The position numbers were made by a program, and so were the translations under genes. A DNA stretch of 64,000 bases from an uncultured archaeon (GTDB lineage: Archaea; Halobacteriota; Methanosarcinia; Methanosarcinales; Methanoperedenaceae), in NCBI GenBank assembly GCA_902386135.1, contig CABMIB010000062.1, positions 18,323-82,322 of the forward strand. The letters are read 5' to 3'. Below, piece after piece: positions 54,004 through 62,223 of this stretch. How positions within the stretch are numbered: position 1 is the stretch's first letter; the number at the start of each line of letters is the position of its first letter. The notes under the pieces were generated by a model. The model saw only the letters and a list, made by a program, of their open reading frames with translations, was not told the DNA's origin and searched no databases.

Positions 54004-55106
54004 AATTCTATAATTTTTTTTGTTATATCCTTGAAAGATAACATTCCCTTCAATGATTGTTTTCCGTTCTTACCCATTTTGTCCCTTAATATGTTATCTT
54101 TACTAAGTTTTAGCATCGCATCTGCTAGTCCTGTGGGATCACAGGGATTGACAAGGACTCCATTTTCTCCGTTTTTTAAAAGTTCCGGAATCCCTCCTAC
54201 ATCGGTAGCTATCACAGGCTTTTCAAATTCAAAAGCTTCCAATATTACTCGACCAAAACTTTCTGTTCTTGATGGTAGAACAATGATATCTGAGAAGGAT
54301 ATTTCTTCCATGGCTTTATCGTGATTTAGTCTCCCAAGCAATTTTATATTCAAATTGTTATTACAGATGAACTCTTTACAATATGCGTGCATCGGGCCTT
54401 CGCCAATTATTTTCAGGAACAGGTTCATGGATTGATTTGAAGCGATTTTGAAGGATTCTAAAAGAATATCAATCCCCTTAATTTTCGTTAACTCCCCGAT
54501 GAATAATATGTTCACTTCCGTATCATTCATTTTTCTTTTTGAAGTTTCCATGATTTTTCTTTCGATAGGAAGACGTGCAAGCGGTAATGTTAGAATCTTT
54601 TTATTAGGGATATTAATTGAAACTAGCATTTCCTCTACCTTTTTTCCAAGAGCAATGTAGCGGGGCATGCAGCCTGTTTTTATAACCCGCTTTAGTGGGA
54701 ATTGCCCGGGAAACAGGTCTTGAACATCAACAAAGACAGGGATGCGGAACAACAAGCTAAAGAGACAGACTCCTGAAGTAATACTGGTACTTGAGTGCAC
54801 ATGTATCAGTTTTGGTCTGTATCGCAGATGGATAAAAAAGATACTTAAAAAAGTCATTGCAGGCAGGATAAGATATCTGAGTGCCTTATATGCCGCATTA
54901 TTCGGGACGTAAGATTCTAAGAGATTTGGGATAGTACGAAAGATTTTAACATTGTGTTCTGGTTCTACAGGATCATGGTGGTACGTCGTTAGCACGATTA
55001 TATCCAATTTCGCCTTCAGACACTGTATAAGACTGGAAAAGTGGATTGCTGCCCCCCCTGTATAAGGAGGGTATAAGGGAGTTACTATGAGAATCCGGTC
55101 TTTAAT
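53991..55106 (-). CDS. GT4 glycosyltransferase with apparent ATT start
   Basis: GT-B enzyme with donor-site segments FIGELTKIKGIDILLESF and SRTESFGRVILEAFEFEKPVIATDVGG. An ordinary start (TTG 55007) would drop the N-terminal strand, yet the frame is open upstream and reads ILIVTPLYPPYTGGAAIHF, the normal GT4 beginning. The only well-placed codon is ATT at 55104-55106, 7 bases after GGAGGT on the minus strand (55119-55114). So the gene may start at AUU, or its ATG has mutated. Length would be 371 residues, like its upstream neighbour. It is convergent with the flippase gene, overlapping by 13 bp. Confidence 0.75.
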   Translation of the reverse strand: MKDRILIVTPLYPPYTGGAAIHFSSLIQCLKAKLDIIVLTTYHHDPVEPEHNVKIFRTIPNLLESYVPNNAAYKALRYLILPAMTFLSIFFIHLRYRPKLIHVHSSTSITSGVCLFSLLFRIPVFVDVQDLFPGQFPLKRVIKTGCMPRYIALGKKVEEMLVSINIPNKKILTLPLARLPIERKIMETSKRKMNDTEVNILFIGELTKIKGIDILLESFKIASNQSMNLFLKIIGEGPMHAYCKEFICNNNLNIKLLGRLNHDKAMEEISFSDIIVLPSRTESFGRVILEAFEFEKPVIATDVGGIPELLKNGENGVLVNPCDPTGLADAMLKLSKDNILRDKMGKNGKQSLKGMLSFKDITKKIIEFYGL

Positions 55107-55109
55107 ATC

Positions 55110-56225
55110 CTATACCTCCAGTGAATTGTAAATCCTTCCTATGTCCCTTGCAATTTCCTTCCAGGAATATTTTGTCTCTACGAGTTTTCTTCCATTCTTT
55201 CCCATCCTTTCCGCCTCTTTCTTATCCTGCATGACCCTTATTATAGCCTCTGCCAGTGCCTCTGTATCTTTTGGCTTTACCACCAGCCCGGTTTTATATT
55301 TTTCAATATCACCAGACAGGCCGACTATGTCAGTGCCAATAACCGGCTTTCCCGAGGAAAGGGCCTCAAGCAGCACCATTCCGAAACCCTCCTGGGACGC
55401 AGATATGGAAGGCAGGACGAATAATGAACAGTTACTGTAGTGCCATGGGATCATTTCATCAGGCACATATCCGAGGAAATCTGCGTTCTCTCCCAGACCC
55501 AGAGCAGCAGCCTTCATTTTATAATACCCAAGGAGTCTCCCGCCGCCGCCTATTTTTAATTTTATCTGCGGGATCTCTTTTTTTGCCAGCTTCACGGCTT
55601 CCAGCAGGTAATCAAGACCTTTATACCTGTGGAATTCATCCAGCAGGCTTAAGAAAAAAATGGTATCTTCTTCCTGAGAGTCCCCGGGCTGGAATTTCTC
55701 GATATCCACACCCACCGGAACAACCTCGGTCTTCTCCCTGTAGCCCTGCAGATGCCGGGAAAACTCCAGGTAGTCAGGATGGGTCACAATGATCTTCTCA
55801 GCTCTTTTTAAAAGCAGCCTGAGGACTGTTTTGTTATAGGCATTTGCAATATAACCTGCAGCGCCGGAACCGACGATATCGTTATGGTACGTCAGGACCA
55901 GGGGCTTTTTCTTCACTTTCGAAGCAAATGCGCTCCAATCCGAACTCCAGGGAGTGGGCAGATGGGTATGGACAAGATCGAAATCCTCTTTTAAAATGCG
56001 AAGAGGGAGAGAGGGAGTGATATTGGTGTTAGCGATTTTCCCGGTGTATTCCAATCTTTCTATTTTAATCCCATCGATCCCTTCATTGGTCGTTTCCGGC
56101 TCCTTAGCGCATATTACCCTGACATCGTGACCTGACCTGACAAGTTCCCGGGAAAGGTGATATACATAGTTCTCCACTCCGCCAACAAAAGGATAAAACC
56201 TCACCGGAGTTTGTAATATTTTCAA
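55110..56225 (-). CDS. GT4 glycosyltransferase
   Basis: A 371-residue GT-B enzyme: VRFYPFVGGVENYVYHLSREL at the N-terminus, VHTHLPTPWSSDW, VVPVGVDIEKFQPGD, FLSLLDEFHRYKGLDYL and SQEGFGMVLLEALSSGKPVIGT with the EX7E motif. TTG start at 56225 with GGAGA eight bases upstream. The stop (TAG) is followed three bases later, in the same frame, by the ATT that starts the next gene; the two GTs are probably one transcript. Confidence 0.85.
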   Translation of the reverse strand: MKILQTPVRFYPFVGGVENYVYHLSRELVRSGHDVRVICAKEPETTNEGIDGIKIERLEYTGKIANTNITPSLPLRILKEDFDLVHTHLPTPWSSDWSAFASKVKKKPLVLTYHNDIVGSGAAGYIANAYNKTVLRLLLKRAEKIIVTHPDYLEFSRHLQGYREKTEVVPVGVDIEKFQPGDSQEEDTIFFLSLLDEFHRYKGLDYLLEAVKLAKKEIPQIKLKIGGGGRLLGYYKMKAAALGLGENADFLGYVPDEMIPWHYSNCSLFVLPSISASQEGFGMVLLEALSSGKPVIGTDIVGLSGDIEKYKTGLVVKPKDTEALAEAIIRVMQDKKEAERMGKNGRKLVETKYSWKEIARDIGRIYNSLEV

Positions 56226-56378
56226 GAATGGAATCTCCTGAAATACAAAGATAATACTTTTTTAGCTTCAGTTTAGCTTTGGCAGTATTTAAACCCTTTA
56301 TCAGCACTATTGAATAAAGATGAATAAACCTTCTCATAAATCAGCACGCTTATTACCTCGTCTGCTTGTTTTTACACT

Positions 56379-56960
56379 ATGAAATCCTTCATCATAATCG
56401 GTCACAAAGCCGCAACTGCGCCCTTCTCCCTGAACGACCTCCCGGGCGCGGCAGGCAGGATGGACATCCTTTGCAGGTGCGTCAATGCCGCGCTTTTCCT
56501 CTCGCATGACCTGAGAAGGGATGTCCGCGTGTACCTCGTCCTGAATGGGGAACCTGATCCGCCGAAGCTCATCCGTTTTGACGGCAGCGGAGTAAGATAC
56601 TTAAGTCCGGACGAGCGGAGCGCAGCATCGCTTATACGTAAAGCACTTGAGAAGAACGCGCAGGGGTTCTGGACTGAATCCATGCCAGGAGTGAGCGTCA
56701 GGAAAGGGGAGCTTGGCGACCTTTTGGGCGAACTGAACAAGAAAATAACCTATCTGAGGGAAGACGGTGGGGATGTCCGGGAAAAGAGCTTCGAAGAGCC
56801 GTTGTTCGTTCTTGGAGATCATCTTGGTGTGACAGAGGATGAGGAGAAACTAATCGGGGGATACGAGCATGATATAGTAAGTGTGGGTCCTCTCTCTCTA
56901 CATGCTGATCACTGTATCATTCTGTTACATAATGAAATGGACAGGCAAGAGAATGCTTAA
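56379..56960 (+). CDS. trmY: tRNA (pseudouridine-54 N1)-methyltransferase
   Basis: SPOUT methyltransferase that makes m1-pseudouridine at position 54 of the T-loop of archaeal tRNA. The 193-residue protein has FIIIGHKAATAPFSLNDLPGAAGRMDIL at the N-terminus, YLVLNGEPDPPKLIRFDG, and a C-terminal knot region with LGDHLGVTEDEE and SLHADHCIILLHNEMD. It lies just before Pus10, the enzyme that provides its pseudouridine substrate, with only a HicBA pair between. The upstream gap is a divergent promoter region shared with the GT4 gene. Confidence 0.88.
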   Translation: MKSFIIIGHKAATAPFSLNDLPGAAGRMDILCRCVNAALFLSHDLRRDVRVYLVLNGEPDPPKLIRFDGSGVRYLSPDERSAASLIRKALEKNAQGFWTESMPGVSVRKGELGDLLGELNKKITYLREDGGDVREKSFEEPLFVLGDHLGVTEDEEKLIGGYEHDIVSVGPLSLHADHCIILLHNEMDRQENA

Positions 56961-57027
56961 AGGCTCAATTAATCTCGGATATGAACAAAATTGCAGAAAT
57001 ATAGAAATTGTGAGTACAACTTTTCGC

Positions 57028-57252
57028 TCACAGTAAGTCTCTTAACTCCTCTCTGCTTATACCCGCCTGTTTTAAAATTTCAATTAAAGTTCCCTTTGGT
57101 AAATCTTTTTTATGAAGAGGAACTATAACCTTTCTTTTTGTTTCGGGATTGTAGTAAATATAATGGCTCCCTTTAGTTCTATCTAATATGAAACCTTTCT
57201 TTTCAAGCACTTTAATAATTTTCTGAGGAGTAAGAGAGGGAAGTTTAGGCAT
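57028..57252 (-). CDS. hicA: HicA-type toxin (mRNA interferase)
   Basis: A 74-residue dsRBD-like protein of the HicA/YcfA family: KIIKVLEKKGFILDRTKGSHYIYYN with the catalytic His30, then KRKVIVPLHKKDLPKGTLIEILKQAGIS. It should cleave mRNA when free of HicB. It overlaps hicB by 8 bp and is second in the operon on the minus strand. Confidence 0.88.
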   Translation of the reverse strand: MPKLPSLTPQKIIKVLEKKGFILDRTKGSHYIYYNPETKRKVIVPLHKKDLPKGTLIEILKQAGISREELRDLL

Positions 57253-57478
57253 ACGCTTCTACCGCTATAGAATATTCCAAAGTACCTTCCTCTGTTGGTA
57301 TCTCCTCACCATGCTCTTTCAGGCTCTCGATATATAACTCAATAGCCTCCTTAGCCATTTCTATTGCTTCCTCTATAGTATCTCCGTATGTAACACAGCC
57401 AGGAAGGGACGGAACTATTACTGTATAGCCTCCCTCAGGCTCTTTTCTGAGCAGAATTCTATAACTCAATAATTTCAT
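57245..57478 (-). CDS. hicB: HicB-like antitoxin, short form
   Basis: A 77-residue protein with the RNase H-like HicB core: RKEPEGGYTVIVPSLPGCVTYGDTIEEAIEMAKEAIELYIE. The DNA-binding tail (HTH or RHH) of full HicB is missing, so it may neutralise HicA without autoregulating, or rely on another factor. It is first in the minus-strand operon, divergent from pus10. Confidence 0.87.
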   Translation of the reverse strand: MKLLSYRILLRKEPEGGYTVIVPSLPGCVTYGDTIEEAIEMAKEAIELYIESLKEHGEEIPTEEGTLEYSIAVEAYA

Positions 57479-57537
57479 ACGACTATTTCATGCTGTTTGT
57501 TATGTTAAAAATTTCGGCTAACAGCAATAGAAACGTA

Positions 57538-57550
57538 TTTAGAATATATC
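57538..57550 (+). promoter_or_regulatory. candidate TATA box of the pus10-L21e operon
   Basis: The stretch tttagaatatatc is centred about 22 bp before the pus10 ATG, with no ribosome site between. That spacing would produce a leaderless or nearly leaderless transcript, a common archaeal arrangement. It is divergent from hicB. Confidence 0.4.
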
Positions 57551-57566
57551 GCATATTCAGAGCCAG

Positions 57567-58802
57567 ATGACAATCCTTGACACGGCCCGCAAGCTCCTGC
57601 ATGAGGGCCCTATCTGCGACCACTGCATCGGAAGACAGTTCGCAAAACTCTCCACAGGGCTGTCCAACGACCAGCGCGGGAAATCCATAAAACTCGTCCT
57701 GGCTATGCAGGCAGGCGCAGATAAGGATGATGAACTGCCGCAAGAGATTAAAAAGAGCGAGGAGGGCAAATGCTGGGTTTGCAATAACCTTTTCACACAC
57801 CTTGATTCCTGGGCAGAAAAAACAATTCTTGCGCTCTCGGATTATGAATATGACAATTTCCTTGTCGGGACAAAGGTGACAGGTCTCCTGTCTGAGAACG
57901 AGGAGCTTGTCTGGGCAGAGAGCGGGACAACATTTGCCGAGCCCCTTAAAACAGAACTTAACCGCGAGGTCGGGAAAAGGATCGAGAAGCTGACCGGCAA
58001 GAGGGCTAACCTCAAAAAACCCCAGATAGCTGTGCTGCTTGACCTTGAAAATGATAATGTGGAACTCGGGGTAAATTCGTTATATGTATACGGCAGGTAC
58101 AGGAAACTGATTCGCGGGATACCCCAGACCAGGTGGCCGTGCAGGGAATGCGGGGGCAAAGGGTGCGAGCGGTGCGGAGGCACGGGCAGGATGTACCAGG
58201 AATCTGTTGATGACCTTATCAAGCCCCATGTTCTAGCTGCGGCACAGTGCGAGGATACAGCATTCCACGGCGCAGGGCGCGAGGATATCGACGCCCTGAT
58301 GCTCGGAGAAGGGCGCCCTTTCATAGTCGAGGCAAAGAAGCCCCATAAAAGACACATCGACCTGGAGGCGCTTGAGTCAGAAATAAACACAAAATCGGAT
58401 GGGAAAATCGAGGTACGGGGGCTTAAATTCGTTGAAAGCGAAGCTGTTGAGCAGCTTAAGTCAATGAAAGCCGATAAAGTGTACCGTGCCAGAATACACC
58501 ACAGTACAACAGAGGAAAAACTTAAATCATCCCTTAACAATATAAGCGGAACTCTAATCAGACAGAAAACGCCGACCAGAGTGCTCCACAGGCGCGCTGA
58601 CCTTGAAAGGACACGTAAGGTCTACTCAATCGAGCTTGAATCATTTGGTACAAATACCGCAGTCCTCGTCATTCATTGCGAGGGAGGGCTGTATGTCAAG
58701 GAACTGGTCTCAGGCGATGGCGGGCGTACTGTACCCAGCGTTGCCGCCCTGGCAGAAAGTGAGGCAAAGGTTATAGAACTTGAAGTGATAAAGGTAGGTT
58801 AA
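57567..58802 (+). CDS. pus10: tRNA pseudouridine synthase Pus10
   Basis: Archaeal tRNA pseudouridine 54/55 synthase, 411 residues. The THUMP-containing N-terminal part has CDHC (Cys17, Cys20) and CWVC (Cys69, Cys72), a zinc site. The catalytic domain includes TAFHGAGREDIDALMLGEGRPF with the catalytic Asp near residue 240 and the closing YVKELVSGDGGRT. An added Cys-rich CRECGGKGCERCGG at about 192-205 is a second knuckle, usual in archaeal forms. It leads the L21e-rpoF-DUF655-ksgA cluster. Confidence 0.92.
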   Translation: MTILDTARKLLHEGPICDHCIGRQFAKLSTGLSNDQRGKSIKLVLAMQAGADKDDELPQEIKKSEEGKCWVCNNLFTHLDSWAEKTILALSDYEYDNFLVGTKVTGLLSENEELVWAESGTTFAEPLKTELNREVGKRIEKLTGKRANLKKPQIAVLLDLENDNVELGVNSLYVYGRYRKLIRGIPQTRWPCRECGGKGCERCGGTGRMYQESVDDLIKPHVLAAAQCEDTAFHGAGREDIDALMLGEGRPFIVEAKKPHKRHIDLEALESEINTKSDGKIEVRGLKFVESEAVEQLKSMKADKVYRARIHHSTTEEKLKSSLNNISGTLIRQKTPTRVLHRRADLERTRKVYSIELESFGTNTAVLVIHCEGGLYVKELVSGDGGRTVPSVAALAESEAKVIELEVIKVG

Positions 58803-58826
58803 ATAACACTAATTCGGAGGAATATC

Positions 58827-59117
58827 ATGGCAAAGACCCACGGAACAAGAAGGAAATCAAGGTATAAACTTAAAAAAACAGTAAGAGAAAAAGGATTATC
58901 TCCGATAAGCCGGGCGATACAGGAGTTCATTGAAGGTGATCTTGTGAACATCGATCTTGACCCGGGTATCCAGAACGGAATGCCGCATCCCAAGTTCCAT
59001 GGAAGGACAGGAAGAGTCATGGGACAGCGCGGCAGAGCCTATATTGTCGAAGTGCGCGATGGCGGGCTCATGAAAGAGGTCATCATACTTCCTGAACACC
59101 TGACCCCCCAGAAATAA
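58827..59117 (+). CDS. rpl21e: 50S ribosomal protein L21e
   Basis: A 96-residue basic ribosomal protein: [15 protein letters not shown] at the start, [42 protein letters not shown]. Present in archaea and eukaryotes only. A strong GGAGG lies 7 bases before the ATG. It follows pus10 by 24 bp and precedes rpoF by 11 bp. Confidence 0.96.
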   Translation: MAKTHGTRRKSRYKLKKTVREKGLSPISRAIQEFIEGDLVNIDLDPGIQNGMPHPKFHGRTGRVMGQRGRAYIVEVRDGGLMKEVIILPEHLTPQK

Positions 59118-59128
59118 CCGGTGAAATA

Positions 59129-59479
59129 ATGATAGTGAAACAGATCATCCGCGATGAGTTGCTGACTCTTCCGGAGGTTAAGGAAGTGCTCACCGGGATA
59201 AGGAAGGAAAGAGAGAACGAAGGAAAGGAGCTTGGCTACGAACTGCGCAAAGCAATAGCGCATGCAGAGATGTTTTCCAGGCTTCCGCCTGAAAAATCAA
59301 GGGAACTTGCAAACGAGTTGATGAAGCTTGAGAAAATGAAGCCTGAGATAGCCATTCACATCGCAGATATCCTTCCACTGTCCAATGATGAGATAAGATC
59401 AATATATGCAAAAGAACGTTACACGCTAACAGAGACTGAACTCAAGCAAATCCTTGACCTAGTAATAAGGTTCACCTGA
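59129..59479 (+). CDS. rpoF: RNA polymerase subunit Rpo4 (RpoF, Rpb4-like)
   Basis: A 116-residue subunit of the archaeal RNA polymerase stalk that pairs with Rpo7. Recognised by its place after L21e and by the HRDC-like helical pattern: AIAHAEMFSRLPPEKSRELANELMKL, KPEIAIHIADILPLSNDEIRSIYAKERYTL. Length is normal. Confidence 0.93.
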   Translation: MIVKQIIRDELLTLPEVKEVLTGIRKERENEGKELGYELRKAIAHAEMFSRLPPEKSRELANELMKLEKMKPEIAIHIADILPLSNDEIRSIYAKERYTLTETELKQILDLVIRFT

Positions 59480-59563
59480 ACACCGATTGTAAAACTATAT
59501 ATGCATATATTCTAATTATATTAATGATACTTTAAGCAAGGAGACATTAATAGAGAGTGGTAT

Positions 59564-60157
59564 TTGATGATAGGTTTCGAGAAAAAGGCGGAGAAAGAGG
59601 AAGTAGCATACATTCTGGACTATTTGCCCTATGGACGCTCGGACGACCCCCGCCCGATGTATCAGAAAAAACCACTTGTTCAGGGCGTCGGAGAGAAACA
59701 TTTTGTCCTTATGGAGATGATCCCGAAAGAGAACGTTTCTCCTAAACCCGGCGACAGGGTGTATATTGGCGAAGGTGACCGCCCCGTAATAGACCATGTC
59801 AAGAGGCGGATCACGTACAATGAACTCACCCACGGCGCCCAGATGGAGCTCCCCATCGTGGTCGAGAAAATAATCCTTTCGGACGAGAAACGTTTCCTGC
59901 CTTTCTTTAACGAGGCGTATCCCATAACTACCCGGCTGCATATGCTTGAGCTGCTGCCCGGCATAGGTAAGAAGCTCATGTGGGCGATAATCGATGAAAG
60001 GAAAAAGGGAAAGTTTGAGAGCTTTAAGGATCTGGTTAACAAGGTAAAAGGGCTGCACGCACCTGAGAAACTTATCACGAACAGGGTTATGGACGAGTTA
60101 AAGGACGATAATATAAAATACCGTATTTTCACTACCCCGATGCCGCCCAAAAGATAA
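59564..60157 (+). CDS. DUF655 protein with helix-hairpin-helix
   Basis: A 197-residue conserved archaeal protein found between rpoF and ksgA in many genomes. The N-terminal half is OB-like (VAYILDYLPYGRSDD, GDRVYIGEGDRP); the C-terminal half has a helix-hairpin-helix (LELLPGIGKKLMWAIIDERKKG), suggesting nucleic-acid binding. Exact function is not established. An 84-bp gap with an AT-rich, TATA-like stretch precedes it, so it may have its own promoter. Its stop overlaps the ksgA start (TAATG). Confidence 0.92.
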   Translation: MMIGFEKKAEKEEVAYILDYLPYGRSDDPRPMYQKKPLVQGVGEKHFVLMEMIPKENVSPKPGDRVYIGEGDRPVIDHVKRRITYNELTHGAQMELPIVVEKIILSDEKRFLPFFNEAYPITTRLHMLELLPGIGKKLMWAIIDERKKGKFESFKDLVNKVKGLHAPEKLITNRVMDELKDDNIKYRIFTTPMPPKR

Positions 60158-60912
60158 TGAAACTGTATAAACGGGACCAGCATTTTTTAATAGATAAACG
60201 TGTCCTTGACAGGATAGTTGAATACGGCAAATTAAATAGCTCGGACACCGTGCTTGAGATCGGGGCGGGCTATGGTAACCTCACAGGCGAGCTTGCAGGG
60301 AAAGCCGGAAAAGTAATAGCCATAGAAGCTGACCCTGAGCTTTCAGCTTCTCTGAACAGATGGGAAAATGTTGAGGTCATGACCGGGGATGCCCTCAAGA
60401 TAAAGTTCCCTCCTTTTAATAAAGTCATCTCCAACCTTCCGTATTCCATATCATCTCCTGTCACTTTTAAACTGCTGCAGCATAAATTTGATTTCGGGAT
60501 CCTGATGTACCAGTATGAGTTCGCAAAGAGGATGGCGGCTTTACCGGACAGTGAGGATTATGGCAGGCTTTCGATAACAGTCCGGTATTATGCCGACGTT
60601 GAGATGCTGGAGACTGTGCCGAAGAGCGCTTTCAGCACACAGCCGCAGGTTCGCTCCGCCGTAGTGAAGCTGACCCCGCGCCCTCCGCCGTATAAAGTAA
60701 AAGATGAGGAATTTTTCATGAAATTCATTACCGCCGCTTTTTCCCAGAGACGCAAGAAACTGCGGAATGCGATAATCAATAATGCCGGTATGCTTGGGAT
60801 TAAAAATGTAAAAGAAGCTGTGGAAAAGCTTCCGCGCGAGATGCTTGAGCGAAGGGCTGAGACCCTTTCGGCAGAGGAGCTTGCACAGCTTGCGGATATC
60901 CTATTATTATAA
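60157..60912 (+). CDS. ksgA: 16S rRNA dimethyladenosine transferase KsgA/RsmA
   Basis: Dimethylates the two adjacent adenines near the 3' end of 16S rRNA. The 251-residue protein has QHFLIDKRVLDRIV, the SAM site LEIGAGYGNLTGEL, AIEADPEL and the catalytic NLPYSISSP, then the helical RNA-binding tail (AAFSQRRKKLRNAI). Length is normal for archaea. Many relatives have a HemK-like methyltransferase next; here a convergent aminotransferase follows instead. Confidence 0.94.
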   Translation: MKLYKRDQHFLIDKRVLDRIVEYGKLNSSDTVLEIGAGYGNLTGELAGKAGKVIAIEADPELSASLNRWENVEVMTGDALKIKFPPFNKVISNLPYSISSPVTFKLLQHKFDFGILMYQYEFAKRMAALPDSEDYGRLSITVRYYADVEMLETVPKSAFSTQPQVRSAVVKLTPRPPPYKVKDEEFFMKFITAAFSQRRKKLRNAIINNAGMLGIKNVKEAVEKLPREMLERRAETLSAEELAQLADILLL

Positions 60913-60929
60913 CAGGTTTATTATTGGAT

Positions 60930-62075
60930 CTACTTCAACACGTTACTTGCAGCCTCAACGCCGGGTCCCATCTTCTTAACGACATCGTTCCTGTGAAGCA
61001 CTATCTCCACGGCCTGGATCGTGCTCAGGATATCTAGCTTGCTTATGTTGCCCATGCTGCCGATCCTGAATATCTTGCCTTCAAGGGAGCCCTGACCGCC
61101 TGAGATCTGGACACCTAACTCCTTTATCCCGTTGCGAAGTTTCTTGTCGTCGATACCTGTGGGTATCTTCATGGCTGTGACCGTGTTTGAGTATTTGCTG
61201 TACTTGTTCAGCTGCGGGAACATCTCTATATCCATCGCGTTGGCTGCTGTGCGTATGGCTTCTGCATACCTGGCATGTCTTTTGATGCGCTCTTCAAGCC
61301 CTTCTTCCTTTACTATTTTCAACGCCTCGTGGAGCGCGAAGAACAGCGGCACGGCTGGCGTATAGGGTGTCTGCGCAGTCTCTTTGTTTGCTGATTTCTT
61401 GTACGCTTTAAGGTCCATGTAATACGGCGGCTTCTCGACCATGGAATCCCATGCTTTCTTGCTCACGGAGATTGCAGATAATCCGGGTGGTGCACCGATG
61501 CACTTTTGACTGCCGACGACCGCGATATCCACGCCCCATTTATCCACGAGTACCTCATCCCCTCCGATGGTAGTCACGCCGTCCATAATGAACAGAGCCC
61601 CATATTTTTTCGCAAGTTCCCCGACCTCTTTTGCAGGGTTCTTGATCCCGACTGAAGTATCGTTATGCACAAGTGTAACAGCCTTCGCTCCTTCTGCAAG
61701 TGCGCTTTCGACCTTATCAAGCTCAATGGACTCGCCTTTTGTCCAGTCGAATTTGACCGACCTGACCTTACCATAGCGCTCGCCTATTTCCCTGAAGCGC
61801 TCACCGAACTTCCCATTCTCGATAGTAACGAGGGTATCTTTCTCTCCGATGACATTACCTACAGCAGCTTCCATTGCGCAACTGCCTGAGCCGCTGATGA
61901 CGTATAGGTCGTTTTTTGTCCCGAAAAGTTCTTGCAGCGTGGCCCTGCAATCGTTGTACATATCCCCGAATTCCTTGCCGCGGTGCCCGATTATGGGTTT
62001 TGCCATGGCACGGAGTATCCGCGGGGCGACGGGGACGGGTCCGGGTATCATAATTAGGGTGTTTTCAAGATTCAT
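60930..62075 (-). CDS. alanine-glyoxylate/serine-pyruvate-type aminotransferase
   Basis: Class V PLP aminotransferase of 381 residues: MIPGPVPVAPRILRAM and HRGKEFGDMY at the N-terminus, SGSGSCAMEAA in the phosphate site, DGVTTIGG with the pyridine Asp, and the Schiff-base Lys191 in GSQKCIGAPPGLS. In methanogens such enzymes are linked to serine, glycine or alanine metabolism; the substrate is not fixed by sequence. GGAGAG lies 9 bases before the ATG at 62075. It converges on ksgA with 17 bp between. Confidence 0.88.
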   Translation of the reverse strand: MNLENTLIMIPGPVPVAPRILRAMAKPIIGHRGKEFGDMYNDCRATLQELFGTKNDLYVISGSGSCAMEAAVGNVIGEKDTLVTIENGKFGERFREIGERYGKVRSVKFDWTKGESIELDKVESALAEGAKAVTLVHNDTSVGIKNPAKEVGELAKKYGALFIMDGVTTIGGDEVLVDKWGVDIAVVGSQKCIGAPPGLSAISVSKKAWDSMVEKPPYYMDLKAYKKSANKETAQTPYTPAVPLFFALHEALKIVKEEGLEERIKRHARYAEAIRTAANAMDIEMFPQLNKYSKYSNTVTAMKIPTGIDDKKLRNGIKELGVQISGGQGSLEGKIFRIGSMGNISKLDILSTIQAVEIVLHRNDVVKKMGPGVEAASNVLK

Positions 62076-62129
62076 GATGATGGTTCTCTCCTATCTTTTT
62101 TAAATAACTTTTTGGCTTATACAACTAAC

Positions 62130-62163
62130 TTGCATGTATATTTTTTGCAAAGATGTCGCAAAA
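62130..62163 (-). promoter_or_regulatory. candidate promoter and operator of the aminotransferase gene
   Basis: On the minus strand a TATA-like stretch (aaaaatatacat, about 62142-62131) lies about 60 bp before the ATG at 62075. Abutting it upstream is an inverted repeat TTTTGC-9 bp-GCAAAA (62143-62148 with 62158-62163). Position against the TATA/BRE region fits a repressor or activator site. The rest of the 62076-62223 gap holds nothing else I recognise. Confidence 0.4.
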
Positions 62164-62223
62164 TGAGGTAGTTCAGTGCCTAGTCCTGTAATACTATTAC
62201 TTCTATAGCACAGGCATCGGGCT

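Noticed and set aside
55104..55112. TAG between the two GT4 genes read through as pyrrolysine to give a tandem GT fusion
   Set aside because: Each half is a complete GT4 of normal length, and a perfect ribosome site is positioned for separate initiation at the ATT just after the TAG.
57842..58540. 232-codon minus-strand frame
   Set aside because: Lies wholly inside pus10, Ser/Arg/Leu-rich, no motif; a shadow of a G+C-rich coding region.
59516..60183. Two long minus-strand frames of 180 and 167 codons
   Set aside because: Shadows of the DUF655 gene, which has clear conserved features and coupled neighbours on the plus strand.
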